A DNA stretch of 64,000 nucleotides, from the NCBI RefSeq assembly GCF_029338575.1, contig NZ_CP119992.1, forward strand, positions 2,170,001 to 2,234,000, read 5' to 3'. Of the stretch, positions 23,875 to 32,446 are shown in pieces. Positions within the stretch are counted from its first letter, which is position 1. Each line of letters begins with the position of its first letter. A program made the translations under genes and the position numbers. This stretch comes from Halomarina halobia. Lineage in GTDB: Archaea > Halobacteriota > Halobacteria > Halobacteriales > Haloarculaceae. Below the pieces are notes generated by a model that was given only the letters and a program-made list of their open reading frames with translations, was not told the DNA's origin and did no database searches.

Positions 23875-25122
23875 TCACCCGTAGTCCTCGTCGAGGGCGT
23901 CGCCCGCCAGTTCGGCCAGCCGCCCCGCGCCGGCGCGCGTCCCCTTGGCGATGAGCACGTCGCCCGCGTGGAGTTCCGTCTCGGCGCGCGGGGAGACGAC
24001 CCACTCGCCGCGCGCACGGCCGAAGCGCGACTGGGTCGTGGTGCCCGCCACCGCCCCGCGCCGGACGGCGATGACGCGCATGCCCGTCTCGGTCGCGACC
24101 ATCTCGTCGCGCAGGGTGGCCCCGGCGAGCGCGCTCCCGTCCGCGACCTGGAGCCGAACGATCACCTCGTCGGACTCTCGGACCGCCTCGGCCACGACCG
24201 GGTGGGTCCCGAGTCCCCGCAGGACGCCCTCGCTGATCTCGAGGGCGGCGTCGGAGATCACCTCCGTCGAGCGCGCCAGGTGGACCAGCCCGCGGAGGGC
24301 GACGGGGTCCTCGACGCGCCCGGCGGCCTGCAGCGTCCACGCCTCGAAGCGCGACTGCAGGGCGTCGACCTCGGCCTCGAGTTCCAGCACCTCCTCGGCG
24401 ACGGCCGTGCTGTCGAACAGCGCCGCGCCGTAGGCGAGGTCGACCGCGAGTTCGCTCATGTTCTTCATGAGGACGATGGAGTCGACCGCGCGCTCGAGGT
24501 CGTCGATCGCCGGCTCCGCGGCCTCGACGGCCTCGTAGGCCCGGCCGGTCACCCGCTCGTAGACCTCGCCGAGTGCCTCCTCGTTTCCGCGCAGGAGGAG
24601 CACGTCGCCCGGTGTGAGGCGCGTGTCGGCCCCGGGGTTGGTGAGCCACTCGCCGTCGCGCCGGACGGCGATGACGCGGATCCCCGTCTCGGTTTCGAGG
24701 TTGACGTCGCCGAGGGTCCGCCCCGCGAGGTCCGCGTCGGGGACGAGCGTCGCGCGCACGAGGGTCTCCACGGCCTCGGGGAGCGCGGCGCGCATCGCCT
24801 CCGGGAGGCCGATGTCCTCGAGGACGATCTTCGCGATGTCGCCCGAGGCGTCGGAGATCTTCTCCGCGGCCCCGACCACCCCGAGGACGGGCGCGAGCGC
24901 CTCCGCGTCCTCCGGGTTGCGCGCGGCGAGCAGGAGGCTCATACGCGCGCGCATCTGGAGGATGTCCATTCGATCTTCGAGGGTGAGCACCTCCTCCGCG
25001 ATGTCGTCGCTCCCGAGGAGGACGGCCGAGTAGGAGAGGTCGATGAGGAGTTCGGCGGTGTCTTTCATCTCCGCCAGGAGCTCCTTCACGCTGGCCGGTT
25101 GGTACTCGACCTCACCGTTCAT
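23875..25122 (-). CDS. PhoU-like / TrkA-C domain protein (duplicated)
   Basis: 415 residues built as two repeats of about 200. Each has a PhoU-like helical bundle (VKELLAEMKDTAELLIDLSYSA; IVLMKNMSELAVDLAYGAAL) followed by a TrkA-C/RCK-C ligand-binding domain. Both of the latter contain TGIRVIAVRR or TGMRVIAVRR and end in PGDVLLLRG or AGDVLIAKG. Such proteins are thought to regulate cation (K+) or other transport in archaea by sensing a nucleotide or ion; no transporter is adjacent. The start MNGEVEYQPASVKEL is the first in frame after the promoter. No membrane segments are seen. Confidence 0.88.
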   Translation of the reverse strand: MNGEVEYQPASVKELLAEMKDTAELLIDLSYSAVLLGSDDIAEEVLTLEDRMDILQMRARMSLLLAARNPEDAEALAPVLGVVGAAEKISDASGDIAKIVLEDIGLPEAMRAALPEAVETLVRATLVPDADLAGRTLGDVNLETETGIRVIAVRRDGEWLTNPGADTRLTPGDVLLLRGNEEALGEVYERVTGRAYEAVEAAEPAIDDLERAVDSIVLMKNMSELAVDLAYGAALFDSTAVAEEVLELEAEVDALQSRFEAWTLQAAGRVEDPVALRGLVHLARSTEVISDAALEISEGVLRGLGTHPVVAEAVRESDEVIVRLQVADGSALAGATLRDEMVATETGMRVIAVRRGAVAGTTTQSRFGRARGEWVVSPRAETELHAGDVLIAKGTRAGAGRLAELAGDALDEDYG

Positions 25123-25344
25123 ACCGGTCCCTCCGATCGGCGGGGTAAAAGGGTTGCCGGGGGACGGCGACGCGGGAGTCGCCCCGCCGGGGTCGGGGTG
25201 CGGAACGTCCGGGATCGACCGACGCGCGACCTCGCGCTCGCACTACCCTCCCCGGCGGTATTACGCCGTATGAGGCGATTTCAGGGCCGTTGCGAGATAC
25301 CTCAATAATAACCCTTTTAGACTCGGCTCTGAAACCGGTAGCGT

Positions 25345-26478
25345 ATGGCTGACGAGCTGAAGAAGGGGCTCGAGGGTGTGCTAGTCGCGGAATCCGAGCT
25401 GAGCTTCATCGACGGGGATGCGGGCCGGCTCATCTATCGCGGCTACTCTATCGACGACCTCGCGCGCGAGGCCAGCTTCGAGGAGGTCGTCTACCTGCTC
25501 TGGCACGGCGACCTCCCCGAGGCGGGCGACCTCGCCGAGTTCGCCGACGCGATGTCGACCGAGCGCGACCTCGAGGGCGGGACCCAGGACCTCGTCCGGG
25601 AACTCGCCGCCGCGGACGAGGAGCCGATGGCCGCGATGCGGACGATCGCGTCGGACCTCTCGGCGTACGACCCCGACGCGGACGCCGACCCGACCGACCG
25701 CGAGGCGAACCTCCGCAAGGGCCGCCGTCTGACCGCGAAGCTCCCGACGGCGCTCGCGGCGTTCACCCGCCTCCGGAACGGCGACGAGCCGGTCGCCCCC
25801 CGAGAGGACCTCTCGCACGCCGCGAACTTCCTCTACATGCTCAACGGGGAGGAGCCCGACGACGTGCTCGCCGAGACGTTCGACATGGCGCTCGTGCTCC
25901 ACGCGGACCACGGGCTCAACGCCTCGACGTTCGCCGCGATGGTCACCGCCTCGACGCTGTCGGACCTCCACAGCGCCGTCACGAGCGCGATCGGGACGCT
26001 CTCGGGCAGCCTCCACGGCGGGGCCAACCAGGACGTGATGGAGATGCTGAAGGAGGTCGACGAGAGCGGAAAGGACCCGAAGCAGTGGATCGACGACGCG
26101 CTCGCCAACGGCCGCCGCGTCCCCGGGTTCGGCCACCGCGTCTACAACGTGAAGGACCCCCGCGCGCGAATCCTGAGCGAGAAGTCGAAGGCGCTCGGCG
26201 AGGCGGGCGAGGTGAAGTGGTACGACTACAGCGTCGCCATCGAGGAGTACCTCCGGGAGGAGAAGGGCCTCGCGCCGAACGTGGACTTCTACTCCGCCTC
26301 GACGTACTACCAGATGGGAATCCCGATCGACATCTACACCCCCATCTTCGCCGTCAGCCGCGTCGGCGGCTGGATCGCCCACGTCCTCGAACAGTACGAG
26401 GACAACCGCCTCATCCGCCCCCGCGCCCGGTACGTGGGCGACCGGGACCTGAACTACGCGCCGGCCGACGAGCGGTAG
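25345..26478 (+). CDS. gltA: Citrate synthase
   Basis: Condenses acetyl-CoA and oxaloacetate to citrate at the entry of the TCA cycle. 377 residues, the archaeal/short type II length. The catalytic residues are seen in LHADHGLNAST, GSLHGGANQD, GFGHRVYNVKDPRA and VDFYSASTYY, and the C-terminal Arg in RPRARYVG. A TATA-like CTTTTAG about 25-30 bp before the ATG suggests a leaderless transcript. It is monocistronic. 2-Methylcitrate synthase is a related possibility, but overall features favour the TCA enzyme. Confidence 0.93.
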   Translation: MADELKKGLEGVLVAESELSFIDGDAGRLIYRGYSIDDLAREASFEEVVYLLWHGDLPEAGDLAEFADAMSTERDLEGGTQDLVRELAAADEEPMAAMRTIASDLSAYDPDADADPTDREANLRKGRRLTAKLPTALAAFTRLRNGDEPVAPREDLSHAANFLYMLNGEEPDDVLAETFDMALVLHADHGLNASTFAAMVTASTLSDLHSAVTSAIGTLSGSLHGGANQDVMEMLKEVDESGKDPKQWIDDALANGRRVPGFGHRVYNVKDPRARILSEKSKALGEAGEVKWYDYSVAIEEYLREEKGLAPNVDFYSASTYYQMGIPIDIYTPIFAVSRVGGWIAHVLEQYEDNRLIRPRARYVGDRDLNYAPADER

Positions 26479-26578
26479 AGACGGCGACGGCAGTATCGGG
26501 CCGGGGCAGGACGGCGGTATCATTCCGCGAGCGCGGAGCGCGAGCGGCCGCGAGGGCGACCGCAGGGAGCCCGAAGCG

Positions 26579-26651
26579 GTTTTGGTCGAGGTTTTACCAG
26601 CGAACCGAGAGCGACCGCGGAGCGTGTCGCTCTCCGGGAGCGCAGTAAAAC
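26579..26651. repeat. Dispersed hairpin-forming repeat, copy 3
   Basis: Has the order TTTTGGTCGAGG, TTTTACCAG, GC-rich AGAGCGACCGCGGAGCG, and closing GCAGTAAAAC. It closely parallels the copy at 713-800. It lies between the citrate synthase stop and the next gene; the 222-bp gap holds nothing else. Confidence 0.6.
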
Positions 26652-26700
26652 GCCGCGTCGAGCCAAGAAGCTTACGTCGCCCGACGACTCCCCTCACGTC

Positions 26701-27222
26701 GTGTACGAAACGGTCCCCCCGGTGGTGCAGTCGCTGCTCGAGACCTCCACCGGTCCCCTCGGACTGCTCGTCGTCCTCGTCTACTCGCTGCTCGTGGCGA
26801 CCGTCCTCCCCTTCCCCGGCGAGGTCGTGCTCGCGGTCCCGCTCGACCTGGGCTTCGACGCGCGCGTCGAACTCGCGCTGCTCATCGTCGCGAGCAGCCT
26901 CGGGAAGGCCGCGGGGGGTCTGCTCGCCCTCCACGTGCGCGATGGCGCGGTCCGGTCGAACCCCGTCGTCCGCGTCTACGGGCGCGTCCCGCCGTGGATC
27001 GCGGAGCGCCAGCGCTCGTTCGTCAGGCGGGTCGGCCGGCACGGCTCCCTCGGCCTCGCCGCGGGGCTCGCGGTCCCGCTGATGCCCGACACGGCGCTCA
27101 TCTACGCGTTCAGCGTGGTCGAGACGAGCCCGCTCAAGTTCGCCGCCGCCGCCTTCGTCGGGACGGTGGTCCGCCTGCTCGCGGTCGTCGGCCTGATCGG
27201 CGGGCTCTCCGCGCTCGCCTGA
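26701..27222 (+). CDS. VTT/DedA-like (SNARE-associated) membrane protein
   Basis: 173 residues from a GTG start, with about 4-5 hydrophobic segments. The motif region LPFPGEVVLAVPLDLGF (about 38-55) and the later AGLAVPLMPDTALIYAFSVVETSP match the YqaA/DedA VTT domain with its Gly/Pro re-entrant loops. Family members are linked to lipid scrambling or transport across membranes. The gene is convergent with the MATE gene. Function is inferred by family only. Confidence 0.78.
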   Translation: MYETVPPVVQSLLETSTGPLGLLVVLVYSLLVATVLPFPGEVVLAVPLDLGFDARVELALLIVASSLGKAAGGLLALHVRDGAVRSNPVVRVYGRVPPWIAERQRSFVRRVGRHGSLGLAAGLAVPLMPDTALIYAFSVVETSPLKFAAAAFVGTVVRLLAVVGLIGGLSALA

Positions 27223-27226
27223 GCGG

Positions 27227-28675
27227 TCAGTCCTCGGTGAGACTGCCCCGTTCGGCCATCATCCGGGCGGCCCGCCCGGCCCAGTCAGAGCGTCCGAAGC
27301 TGACCGTCAGGACGAGCGCCATCCAGACGTACGCCAGCGCGATGCCCGCGTACGCCCCGACGACGCCGTAGCCGAGGACGACGCCCGCGAGGTAGGTGAA
27401 TCCGACCGTGAACCCGAAGAGGCCGGACGTGCGCGCGACGAGGGGAACGCGCGTCTCGCTCGCGCCCCGGAGCGCCCCTTGCAGCACGACGAAGACGACG
27501 AGGAACGCCGCCGTGAGGCCGTACACGCGAGCGAAGGCGACCGCGTACCGTGCCGTCTCCGGATCGTCCGTGAACGCGCCGACGAACGCGTCCGCGCCGA
27601 CGGTCAGCAGGAGGCCGATGCCGCCGACGGTGCAGAGCCCGAGCGCGGCGGTCGCCCAGCCCTCGAAGCGCGCCCGGATCGGGTCGCCGTCGCCGAGCGC
27701 CTGTCCGACGACGACGCTGGCCGCGACGTTGTAGCCCCGCGAGAGGGGGCTGGTCACCTGCTGGTAGGCCCGTCGGCCGATCTGGAAGGCGGCGTTCACC
27801 TCCGTCCCGAAGCCGAGGAGGATCGCGTTGAGCGGGAACTCGGCGAGCGTCGAGGCGAGCCCCTCGGCGACGGCGGGGGCGCTCACCGCGACGAGCTGCC
27901 GGGCGACGACCGGATCCGAGGGGCGGACCACCCCGGCGTCGGTCCACCCCGTGCGGAGCGCGGCCGTGAGCACGACGGCGGTGAAGACGTTCGCTGCGGC
28001 GGTGGCGAGGCCGACGCCGACCACGCCGAGGTCGGGCGCGCCGTACAGCCCCAGCCCGAGGGCGACGCTGCCGGCGATGTTCAGCCCGTTGGCGACGACG
28101 TTAACGTACATGGGCGTCCGGGTGTCACCGGTCCCCTGCAGCGAGCGGGCGGCGACGAGCGAGACGTGGCGGGCGGGGGCGGTGGCGAAGACGATCGCGA
28201 GGTAGGTGCCGCCGAGGCGGGCGACCTCGGGCGGCGCGCCGAGCAGCGCGATGGCCCCGCGGCCGAACAGGACGCCGAAGGCGACAAACGGGAGGCCGAG
28301 CAGCGCGCCGACGAGGAGCGCCGCGCTGATGGCCTGATCGCGGTTCGCGTCGGCGCGGGCGACCCCGGCGTCGGTAGCGCCGGTGTCCCCGTCGCCCCCT
28401 ACATCGGGGGTTCGGGGCGTCTCCGACGCTCCGGTGTCCTGGCTGGAGAGCGCGATGGCCCCGCCGCCCATGCCGAGGCCGATCCAGAGGGGAACGCGGG
28501 CGTAGAGGTCGGCGAGGCCGATGGCGGCGACCGCGACCGGCGAGATGGTCGCGGTGACGACGACGTCGGTCGTCCGCATCAGCGTCCGAAACGTCTGTTC
28601 GGCCATCACCGGCCACGAGAGGTCGAACACGCGCCGCCACACGGCGAGCACGCGGCGGTTCGACGCGAACGGCAC
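27227..28675 (-). CDS. MATE family efflux transporter
   Basis: 482-residue multidrug and toxin extrusion type antiporter with about 12 helices in two six-helix halves. Evidence is the repeat-start FDLSWPVMAEQTFRTLMRTTDVVV and the second-half VAVSAPAVAEGLASTLAEFPLNAILL, typical MATE pseudo-symmetry, plus ARSLQGTGDTRTPMYVNVVANGLNI. A hydrophilic Gly/Asp/Thr-rich loop (about residues 75-110) is an unusual insertion between helices 2 and 3. The GTG at 28,675 is chosen as start because it leaves room for the divergent cyclotransferase gene; the open frame continues much further without transporter features. Confidence 0.87.
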   Translation of the reverse strand: MPFASNRRVLAVWRRVFDLSWPVMAEQTFRTLMRTTDVVVTATISPVAVAAIGLADLYARVPLWIGLGMGGGAIALSSQDTGASETPRTPDVGGDGDTGATDAGVARADANRDQAISAALLVGALLGLPFVAFGVLFGRGAIALLGAPPEVARLGGTYLAIVFATAPARHVSLVAARSLQGTGDTRTPMYVNVVANGLNIAGSVALGLGLYGAPDLGVVGVGLATAAANVFTAVVLTAALRTGWTDAGVVRPSDPVVARQLVAVSAPAVAEGLASTLAEFPLNAILLGFGTEVNAAFQIGRRAYQQVTSPLSRGYNVAASVVVGQALGDGDPIRARFEGWATAALGLCTVGGIGLLLTVGADAFVGAFTDDPETARYAVAFARVYGLTAAFLVVFVVLQGALRGASETRVPLVARTSGLFGFTVGFTYLAGVVLGYGVVGAYAGIALAYVWMALVLTVSFGRSDWAGRAARMMAERGSLTED

Positions 28676-28747
28676 GGGCCGACGGTTCGGGCGGTCGCCG
28701 TTTGAGCGTGCCGGTCGGTTTACGTGTTCGCGGATGCGACGGTTCGC

Positions 28748-29140
28748 ATGGACGTGTTCGTCTACGGGACGCTGGCCGATCCCGAGCGCGCGGACGAGGT
28801 CCTCGACGACTACGAGTACCTCGGCGAGGCGACGCTCTCGGGACTCCACCGCGTCGACGGGACGTATCCGACGCTCGCCCCCGGTGGGGAGACGCGGGGC
28901 CGCCTGCTTCGCACTGCCGACCTGACGGCGCTCGACGCCTACGAGGGGGTCGACCGGAGGCTCTACACCCGCGTCCGCGTACCGAGCGACACGCGCGACG
29001 GGTCGGTCTGGGCGTACGTGGGCGATCCGGAGGCGCTGTTCGCTCCCGTCGAGTGGCCGAGCGACGGGCCGTTCCCCGAGCGCGTCAGGGACTTCATCCG
29101 ATCGCAACCGGTGGTGGTGCGGGCGGACGACGCGCGTTAG
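28748..29140 (+). CDS. Gamma-glutamylcyclotransferase-like (AIG2) protein
   Basis: 130 residues with the diagnostic N-terminal VFVYGTL substrate-binding loop (residues 3-9). A catalytic-type Glu lies in LDAYEGVDRRLYTRV (about 68). Family enzymes cleave gamma-glutamyl amino compounds to 5-oxoproline; this could act on gamma-glutamylcysteine derivatives (inference). The start is the ATG reading MDVFVYG. It diverges from the MATE gene. Confidence 0.85.
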   Translation: MDVFVYGTLADPERADEVLDDYEYLGEATLSGLHRVDGTYPTLAPGGETRGRLLRTADLTALDAYEGVDRRLYTRVRVPSDTRDGSVWAYVGDPEALFAPVEWPSDGPFPERVRDFIRSQPVVVRADDAR

Positions 29141-29352
29141 TCGCACGTCTGACGGCGGAGAAACGCCACTGCCGCCGTGTGGTTTCACTTTCAGTACGGA
29201 TGGGGAGGGTTTATGCCCCTCGTGGCTCATCGAACAGACGTCACACGTTCCGAATCGGTTCGGAACGTACCACCTGTGTTTTCCCCACGGGTCGGGGTAC
29301 CCCCTCGGCCATTCAAAACACGTAACAGCCACCACCGGGTACGCCGGAGCAT

Positions 29353-30564
29353 ATGTTGTCGCTCGACGACGTGCGCGCGGCGCGCGAGCGCATCGGTGAC
29401 GCCGCCGTCCGCACCCCACTCGACTACTCCCACACGTTCTCCGAGTTCACCGGCGCGGTGATCCACCTCAAGTACGAGCAGTTCCAGCGGACCGGCGCGT
29501 TCAAGATCCGGGGTGCGACCAACCGCATCGCCACCCTCTCGCCGGCGGAGCGCGAGGCGGGCGTCGTCACCGCCAGCGCGGGCAATCACGCCCAGGGCGT
29601 CGCGCTCGCCGCCACGCGGGCCGGCGTCGACGCGACGATCGTCATGCCCGAGAACGCGCCCATCTCGAAGGTGAAGGCGACCGAGGGCTACGGCGGACGG
29701 GTCGTCCTCCACGGGGTCGACTACGACGCCGCGCAGGACCGCGCCCACGAGATCGAGCGCGAGGAGGGGCGGTTCTACCTCCACGCCTTCGACGACCCGG
29801 ACGTGATGGCCGGACAGGGGACGATCGGCCTCGAGATCGTACGGGACCTCCCCGAGGTCGACACGGTCGTCGTCCCCGTCGGCGGCGGGGGACTCATCGC
29901 CGGCGTCGCCACCGCGGTGAAGGGGGTCGACCCCGACGTGCGCGTGGTCGGCGTGCAGGCCGAGGGGGCGTCGAGCGTCGCCGACTCGCTGACCAAGGGC
30001 GAGGTCGTCTCCTGTGGGGACGTGGACACGATCGCCGACGGCATCGCCGTCGCGCACGCCGGCGAGATGACCTTCGACGTCATCCGCGAGCGCGTCGACG
30101 AGGTCGTCACCGTCTCCGACCCGGAGATCGCGATGGCGATCACCTACCTGCTCGAGCGCTCGAAGGTGCTCGCCGAGGGTGCCGGTGCGGTCCCCCTCGC
30201 GGCCGTACTCGGCGAGAAGTTCGACTACGAACCGGATGAGGTCGTCGTGCCGGTGATCTCGGGGGGCAACATCGACTCGAACACGCTCACCACCGTCCTG
30301 ATGCGCGGGCTCCTCCAGCGCGGGCGCTACCTGCGCATCAAGACCGTCCTCAAGGACGAACCCGGCGCGCTGCGCAACCTCGCGGGCGTCATCGCCGGCG
30401 AGCGCGCGAACATCTACGCCATCCAGCACGACCGCACCGCCCGCGACGTCGGGATGTCCTCCGCGGAGGTGGAACTCGACCTCGAGACGCGCGGGCACGA
30501 CCACGTCGAGCGGCTCATCGAGACGCTGGAGTCGAAGGGCTACCCCGTCGAAGTGCTGGTGTGA
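29353..30564 (+). CDS. ilvA: Threonine ammonia-lyase with ACT domain
   Basis: PLP enzyme converting threonine to 2-oxobutyrate and ammonia, the first step toward isoleucine. 403 residues. The PLP Lys51 lies in RTGAFKIRGATNR, the Asn motif in TASAGNHAQG, and the phosphate loop in VPVGGGGLIAG. A C-terminal ACT domain (about 325-403, LKDEPGALRNLAGVIAGERANIYAI) suggests allosteric control by an amino acid. A TATA-like GGTTTATGC lies far upstream; the exact promoter is unclear. The ridA gene follows on the same strand, which fits removal of the reactive enamine product. Confidence 0.92.
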   Translation: MLSLDDVRAARERIGDAAVRTPLDYSHTFSEFTGAVIHLKYEQFQRTGAFKIRGATNRIATLSPAEREAGVVTASAGNHAQGVALAATRAGVDATIVMPENAPISKVKATEGYGGRVVLHGVDYDAAQDRAHEIEREEGRFYLHAFDDPDVMAGQGTIGLEIVRDLPEVDTVVVPVGGGGLIAGVATAVKGVDPDVRVVGVQAEGASSVADSLTKGEVVSCGDVDTIADGIAVAHAGEMTFDVIRERVDEVVTVSDPEIAMAITYLLERSKVLAEGAGAVPLAAVLGEKFDYEPDEVVVPVISGGNIDSNTLTTVLMRGLLQRGRYLRIKTVLKDEPGALRNLAGVIAGERANIYAIQHDRTARDVGMSSAEVELDLETRGHDHVERLIETLESKGYPVEVLV

Positions 30565-30772
30565 GCGGCGCTCCGCCCGGCGAGCGTCACGTCCCCGTTC
30601 CGCCGAACCGCGCGAGTACGTCCTCCGGAACGGGGTTCACGGACGAGGACGTCCTCGTCCGAACACAGGCGTTCGAAGTCGCGGTCGGTCGTGAGCGAAC
30701 TACCCTGTCGGCGTTCGCCCGGCGCGCTCGGCCCCGCCGGGATTTATGCTCTCCCCGACGGAGGAGGCGGGT

Positions 30773-31156
30773 ATGAAGCGCATCATCAGCACGGACGACG
30801 CGCCCGCGGCCGTCGGCGCGTACAGCCAGGCGACGACCACCGGCGACCTCGTGTTCACGGCGGGGCAGATCCCCCTCACGGCCGACGGCGAACTGCTTGA
30901 CGACGCCTCCATCGCCGAGCAGACCGAGCAGGCGCTCACGAACGTCGAGGCGGTCCTCGCGGCGGCGGGTGCCGACCTCTCGGACGTGCTCAAGACGACG
31001 GTCTTCCTCGCGGACATCGCGGACTTCGAGGAGATGAACGAGACGTACGCGGGCTTCTTCGACGAGGAGCCGCCCGCCCGGAGCGCGGTGCAGGCCGGGG
31101 CGCTCCCGAAGGGCGTCGGCGTCGAGATCGAGGCCGTCGCGTCGCTGGGGGAGTGA
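30773..31156 (+). CDS. ridA: RidA (YjgF/YER057c/UK114) enamine/imine deaminase
   Basis: 127 residues. Hydrolyses reactive 2-aminoacrylate/2-aminocrotonate made by PLP enzymes. Motifs are GAYSQATTTGDLVFTAGQIP (17-36), the substrate Arg in PPARSAVQAGALPKG (about 103) and a terminal VEIEAVASL. The ATG follows a strong GAGGAGG Shine-Dalgarno-like sequence, which fixes the start. It lies about 200 bp after ilvA; the shared direction and chemistry point to a functional link. Confidence 0.93.
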   Translation: MKRIISTDDAPAAVGAYSQATTTGDLVFTAGQIPLTADGELLDDASIAEQTEQALTNVEAVLAAAGADLSDVLKTTVFLADIADFEEMNETYAGFFDEEPPARSAVQAGALPKGVGVEIEAVASLGE

Positions 31157-31233
31157 TACTGTTGGACGTAAGCCCGCGAAGAATGTCGACTCGCGGAATG
31201 TCGAATATCTTCACGAAGTTACGTCCGACAGTA
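31157..31233. repeat. Long inverted repeat between ridA and a small membrane protein gene
   Basis: Arms TACTGTTGGACGTAA (31,157-31,171) and TTACGTCCGACAGTA (31,219-31,233) match at 14 of 15 positions. Inside are CCGCGA...TCGCGG and two direct copies of GAATGTCGA. The right arm ends at the ATG of the next gene. It may be a terminator or leader structure, or a miniature element. Confidence 0.55.
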
Positions 31234-31433
31234 TGAGGCCGCGGCTCCGATCGAGCCTCCTCTGGGGGCTGGTGGGCGCGATGGCGTTCGTCGTGCTCGT
31301 CCAGGGGTACGACCTCGCGGTCGCGCGGCTCCCCGTCGGCCTCCCCGCGAGGCTGGCGCTCGCCGCTGTCGTCGGTGCGGTCGTCGCGTCGGCGGCGTAC
31401 GCGACCGAACACCGCCTCCACCGGCGGACGTGA
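31233..31433 (+). CDS. Small two-span membrane protein of unknown function
   Basis: 66 residues with two hydrophobic segments (about 8-25 and 38-55), separated by VARLPVGLPAR and flanked by Arg-rich ends (RPRLRSS and HRLHRRT). The positive-inside rule places both ends in the cytoplasm. Its ATG lies at the very end of a 77-bp inverted repeat. Codon use fits the genome. It resembles the many small haloarchaeal membrane proteins of unknown role. Confidence 0.65.
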   Translation: MRPRLRSSLLWGLVGAMAFVVLVQGYDLAVARLPVGLPARLALAAVVGAVVASAAYATEHRLHRRT

Positions 31434-31559
31434 GGATCGCCTCCGCCGGGTTGGACGGCTCCGGCGGGGACGGCGGCCCTCGGCCGCGGTCCCCGCCGAC
31501 GCGCGTCGCGGGGCAAACGAAAGGACTTAAACGAGTCTGCGGGGTAGTATTCCCTGCGA

Positions 31560-31640
31560 GCCAGGATGGCCGAGTGGTAAGGCGCACGCCTGGAAAGCGT
31601 GTTCCCTCTGGGATCCGGGGTTCAAATCCCTGTCCTGGCG
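31560..31640 (+). tRNA. tRNA-Ser (anticodon GGA)
   Basis: Class II tRNA of 81 nt. The acceptor stem is GCCAGGA with TCCTGGC, the discriminator is G, and the anticodon loop CTGGAAA gives GGA. A long variable arm is present and the T-arm is GGTTCAAATCC. CCA is not encoded. No intron is seen. Its last 21 bases are repeated 119 bp downstream. Confidence 0.96.
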
Positions 31641-31788
31641 TATTTTGACGCGAACGGACGTGAGCGTCTATATCGCAAACGAAGGGATCTGAGCAGACGA
31701 GGCGCACGCCCGAGCGAAGCGAGGGACCGTCTCGGCGCGTTCAAATCCCTGTCCTGGCGTTCTGACACTGTCGAACGGGTGAGCGGTG
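31641..31788 (+). repeat. tRNA-Ser-associated unit with copied tRNA 3' end
   Basis: After the tRNA lies a hairpin GACGC-gaacggacgtga-GCGTC (31,647-31,668). An AGGCGCACGCC copy from the tRNA (31,700-31,710) and an exact 21-nt copy of the tRNA 3' end (31,739-31,759) follow. A second hairpin CACTG...CGGTG (31,766-31,788) comes next. The period from tRNA to copy is 119 bp, the same as in the tRNA-Val array at 60.7 kb. Confidence 0.75.
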
Positions 31789-31797
31789 CGTTTCATC

Positions 31798-31822
31798 GCA
31801 CCCCTTCGTTTCGTGTGGAACA
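31798..31822 (-). repeat. Isolated ORB-like sequence
   Basis: Minus strand reads TTCCACACGAAACGAAGGGG followed by TG, differing from the origin box at 6,311 at two positions. It is 25 kb from oriC1 and directly upstream of a hypothetical gene. Confidence 0.5.
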
Positions 31823-31890
31823 TCAGACTGTTATTCCGGCGTACCGGTCGAATCCACGACCGCTATGTGTTTCGACCCGTTCGGTTCGGT

Positions 31891-32298
31891 ATGGACGAGC
31901 CACGGTACCGGAGCAACTACGCGCTCGTTGAGTTCAGCGAGCACCTCGGCGACGACCCGGACGCCCTCGAGATCCCGTGGGCGGAGTTCGTCGGCGACGA
32001 GTCCACCGAGCGCGCGTTCGCGGTCCCCGTCGACGGTGCGATGGACGGCTACGTCACGGTTCAGGCGTTCGACGTCGGGACGTACGGCCACGAGATCCTG
32101 ATCAACGGCGAGGCGCTCTCGGGATTCGACATCCCGCCCGCCGCGGGCTGGCAGTGCTGGATGGACGTGCTCACGGGGGCGACGCTCCGTGCGGGCGAGA
32201 ACACGATTCGGATCCGCCGGGACGCCGACTCCGGCGACGACTTCGCCGTCGGGACGGTGCGGGTGAACTGGCGCGAACCGGCGGTCGACGACCGATAG
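31891..32298 (+). CDS. Conserved haloarchaeal protein of unknown function
   Basis: 135 residues, acidic and soluble, with alternating hydrophobic patterns suggesting a beta-sandwich (GYVTVQAFDVGTYGHEILINGEALSGFDIPP; LRAGENTIRIRRDADSGDDFAVGTVRVNW). No catalytic motif or signal peptide. The start MDEPRYRSNYALVEF is chosen; the longer open frame upstream runs through the ORB-like site and tRNA-associated repeats and is not coding. The GENTIRIRRD pattern recalls ligand-binding beta-sandwich domains, but this is only impressionistic. Confidence 0.72.
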   Translation: MDEPRYRSNYALVEFSEHLGDDPDALEIPWAEFVGDESTERAFAVPVDGAMDGYVTVQAFDVGTYGHEILINGEALSGFDIPPAAGWQCWMDVLTGATLRAGENTIRIRRDADSGDDFAVGTVRVNWREPAVDDR

Positions 32299-32446
32299 TA
32301 TTTAAACCGAGCGGTCGCGACGATCCGAGGACGCCTCCCGTCCGCTCCCCGCTCCTCGTCGGTCGCGCGCGACACACGTCTCGTGGGCCGGTTATTCCGT
32401 TGCCGTACATTGTTCCGTGATAGCACACCTCCGCGGAGATCACCTA

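Noticed and set aside
28676..29419. Extended N-terminus for the MATE transporter
   Set aside because: The extension is antisense to the cyclotransferase gene and has no membrane segments.
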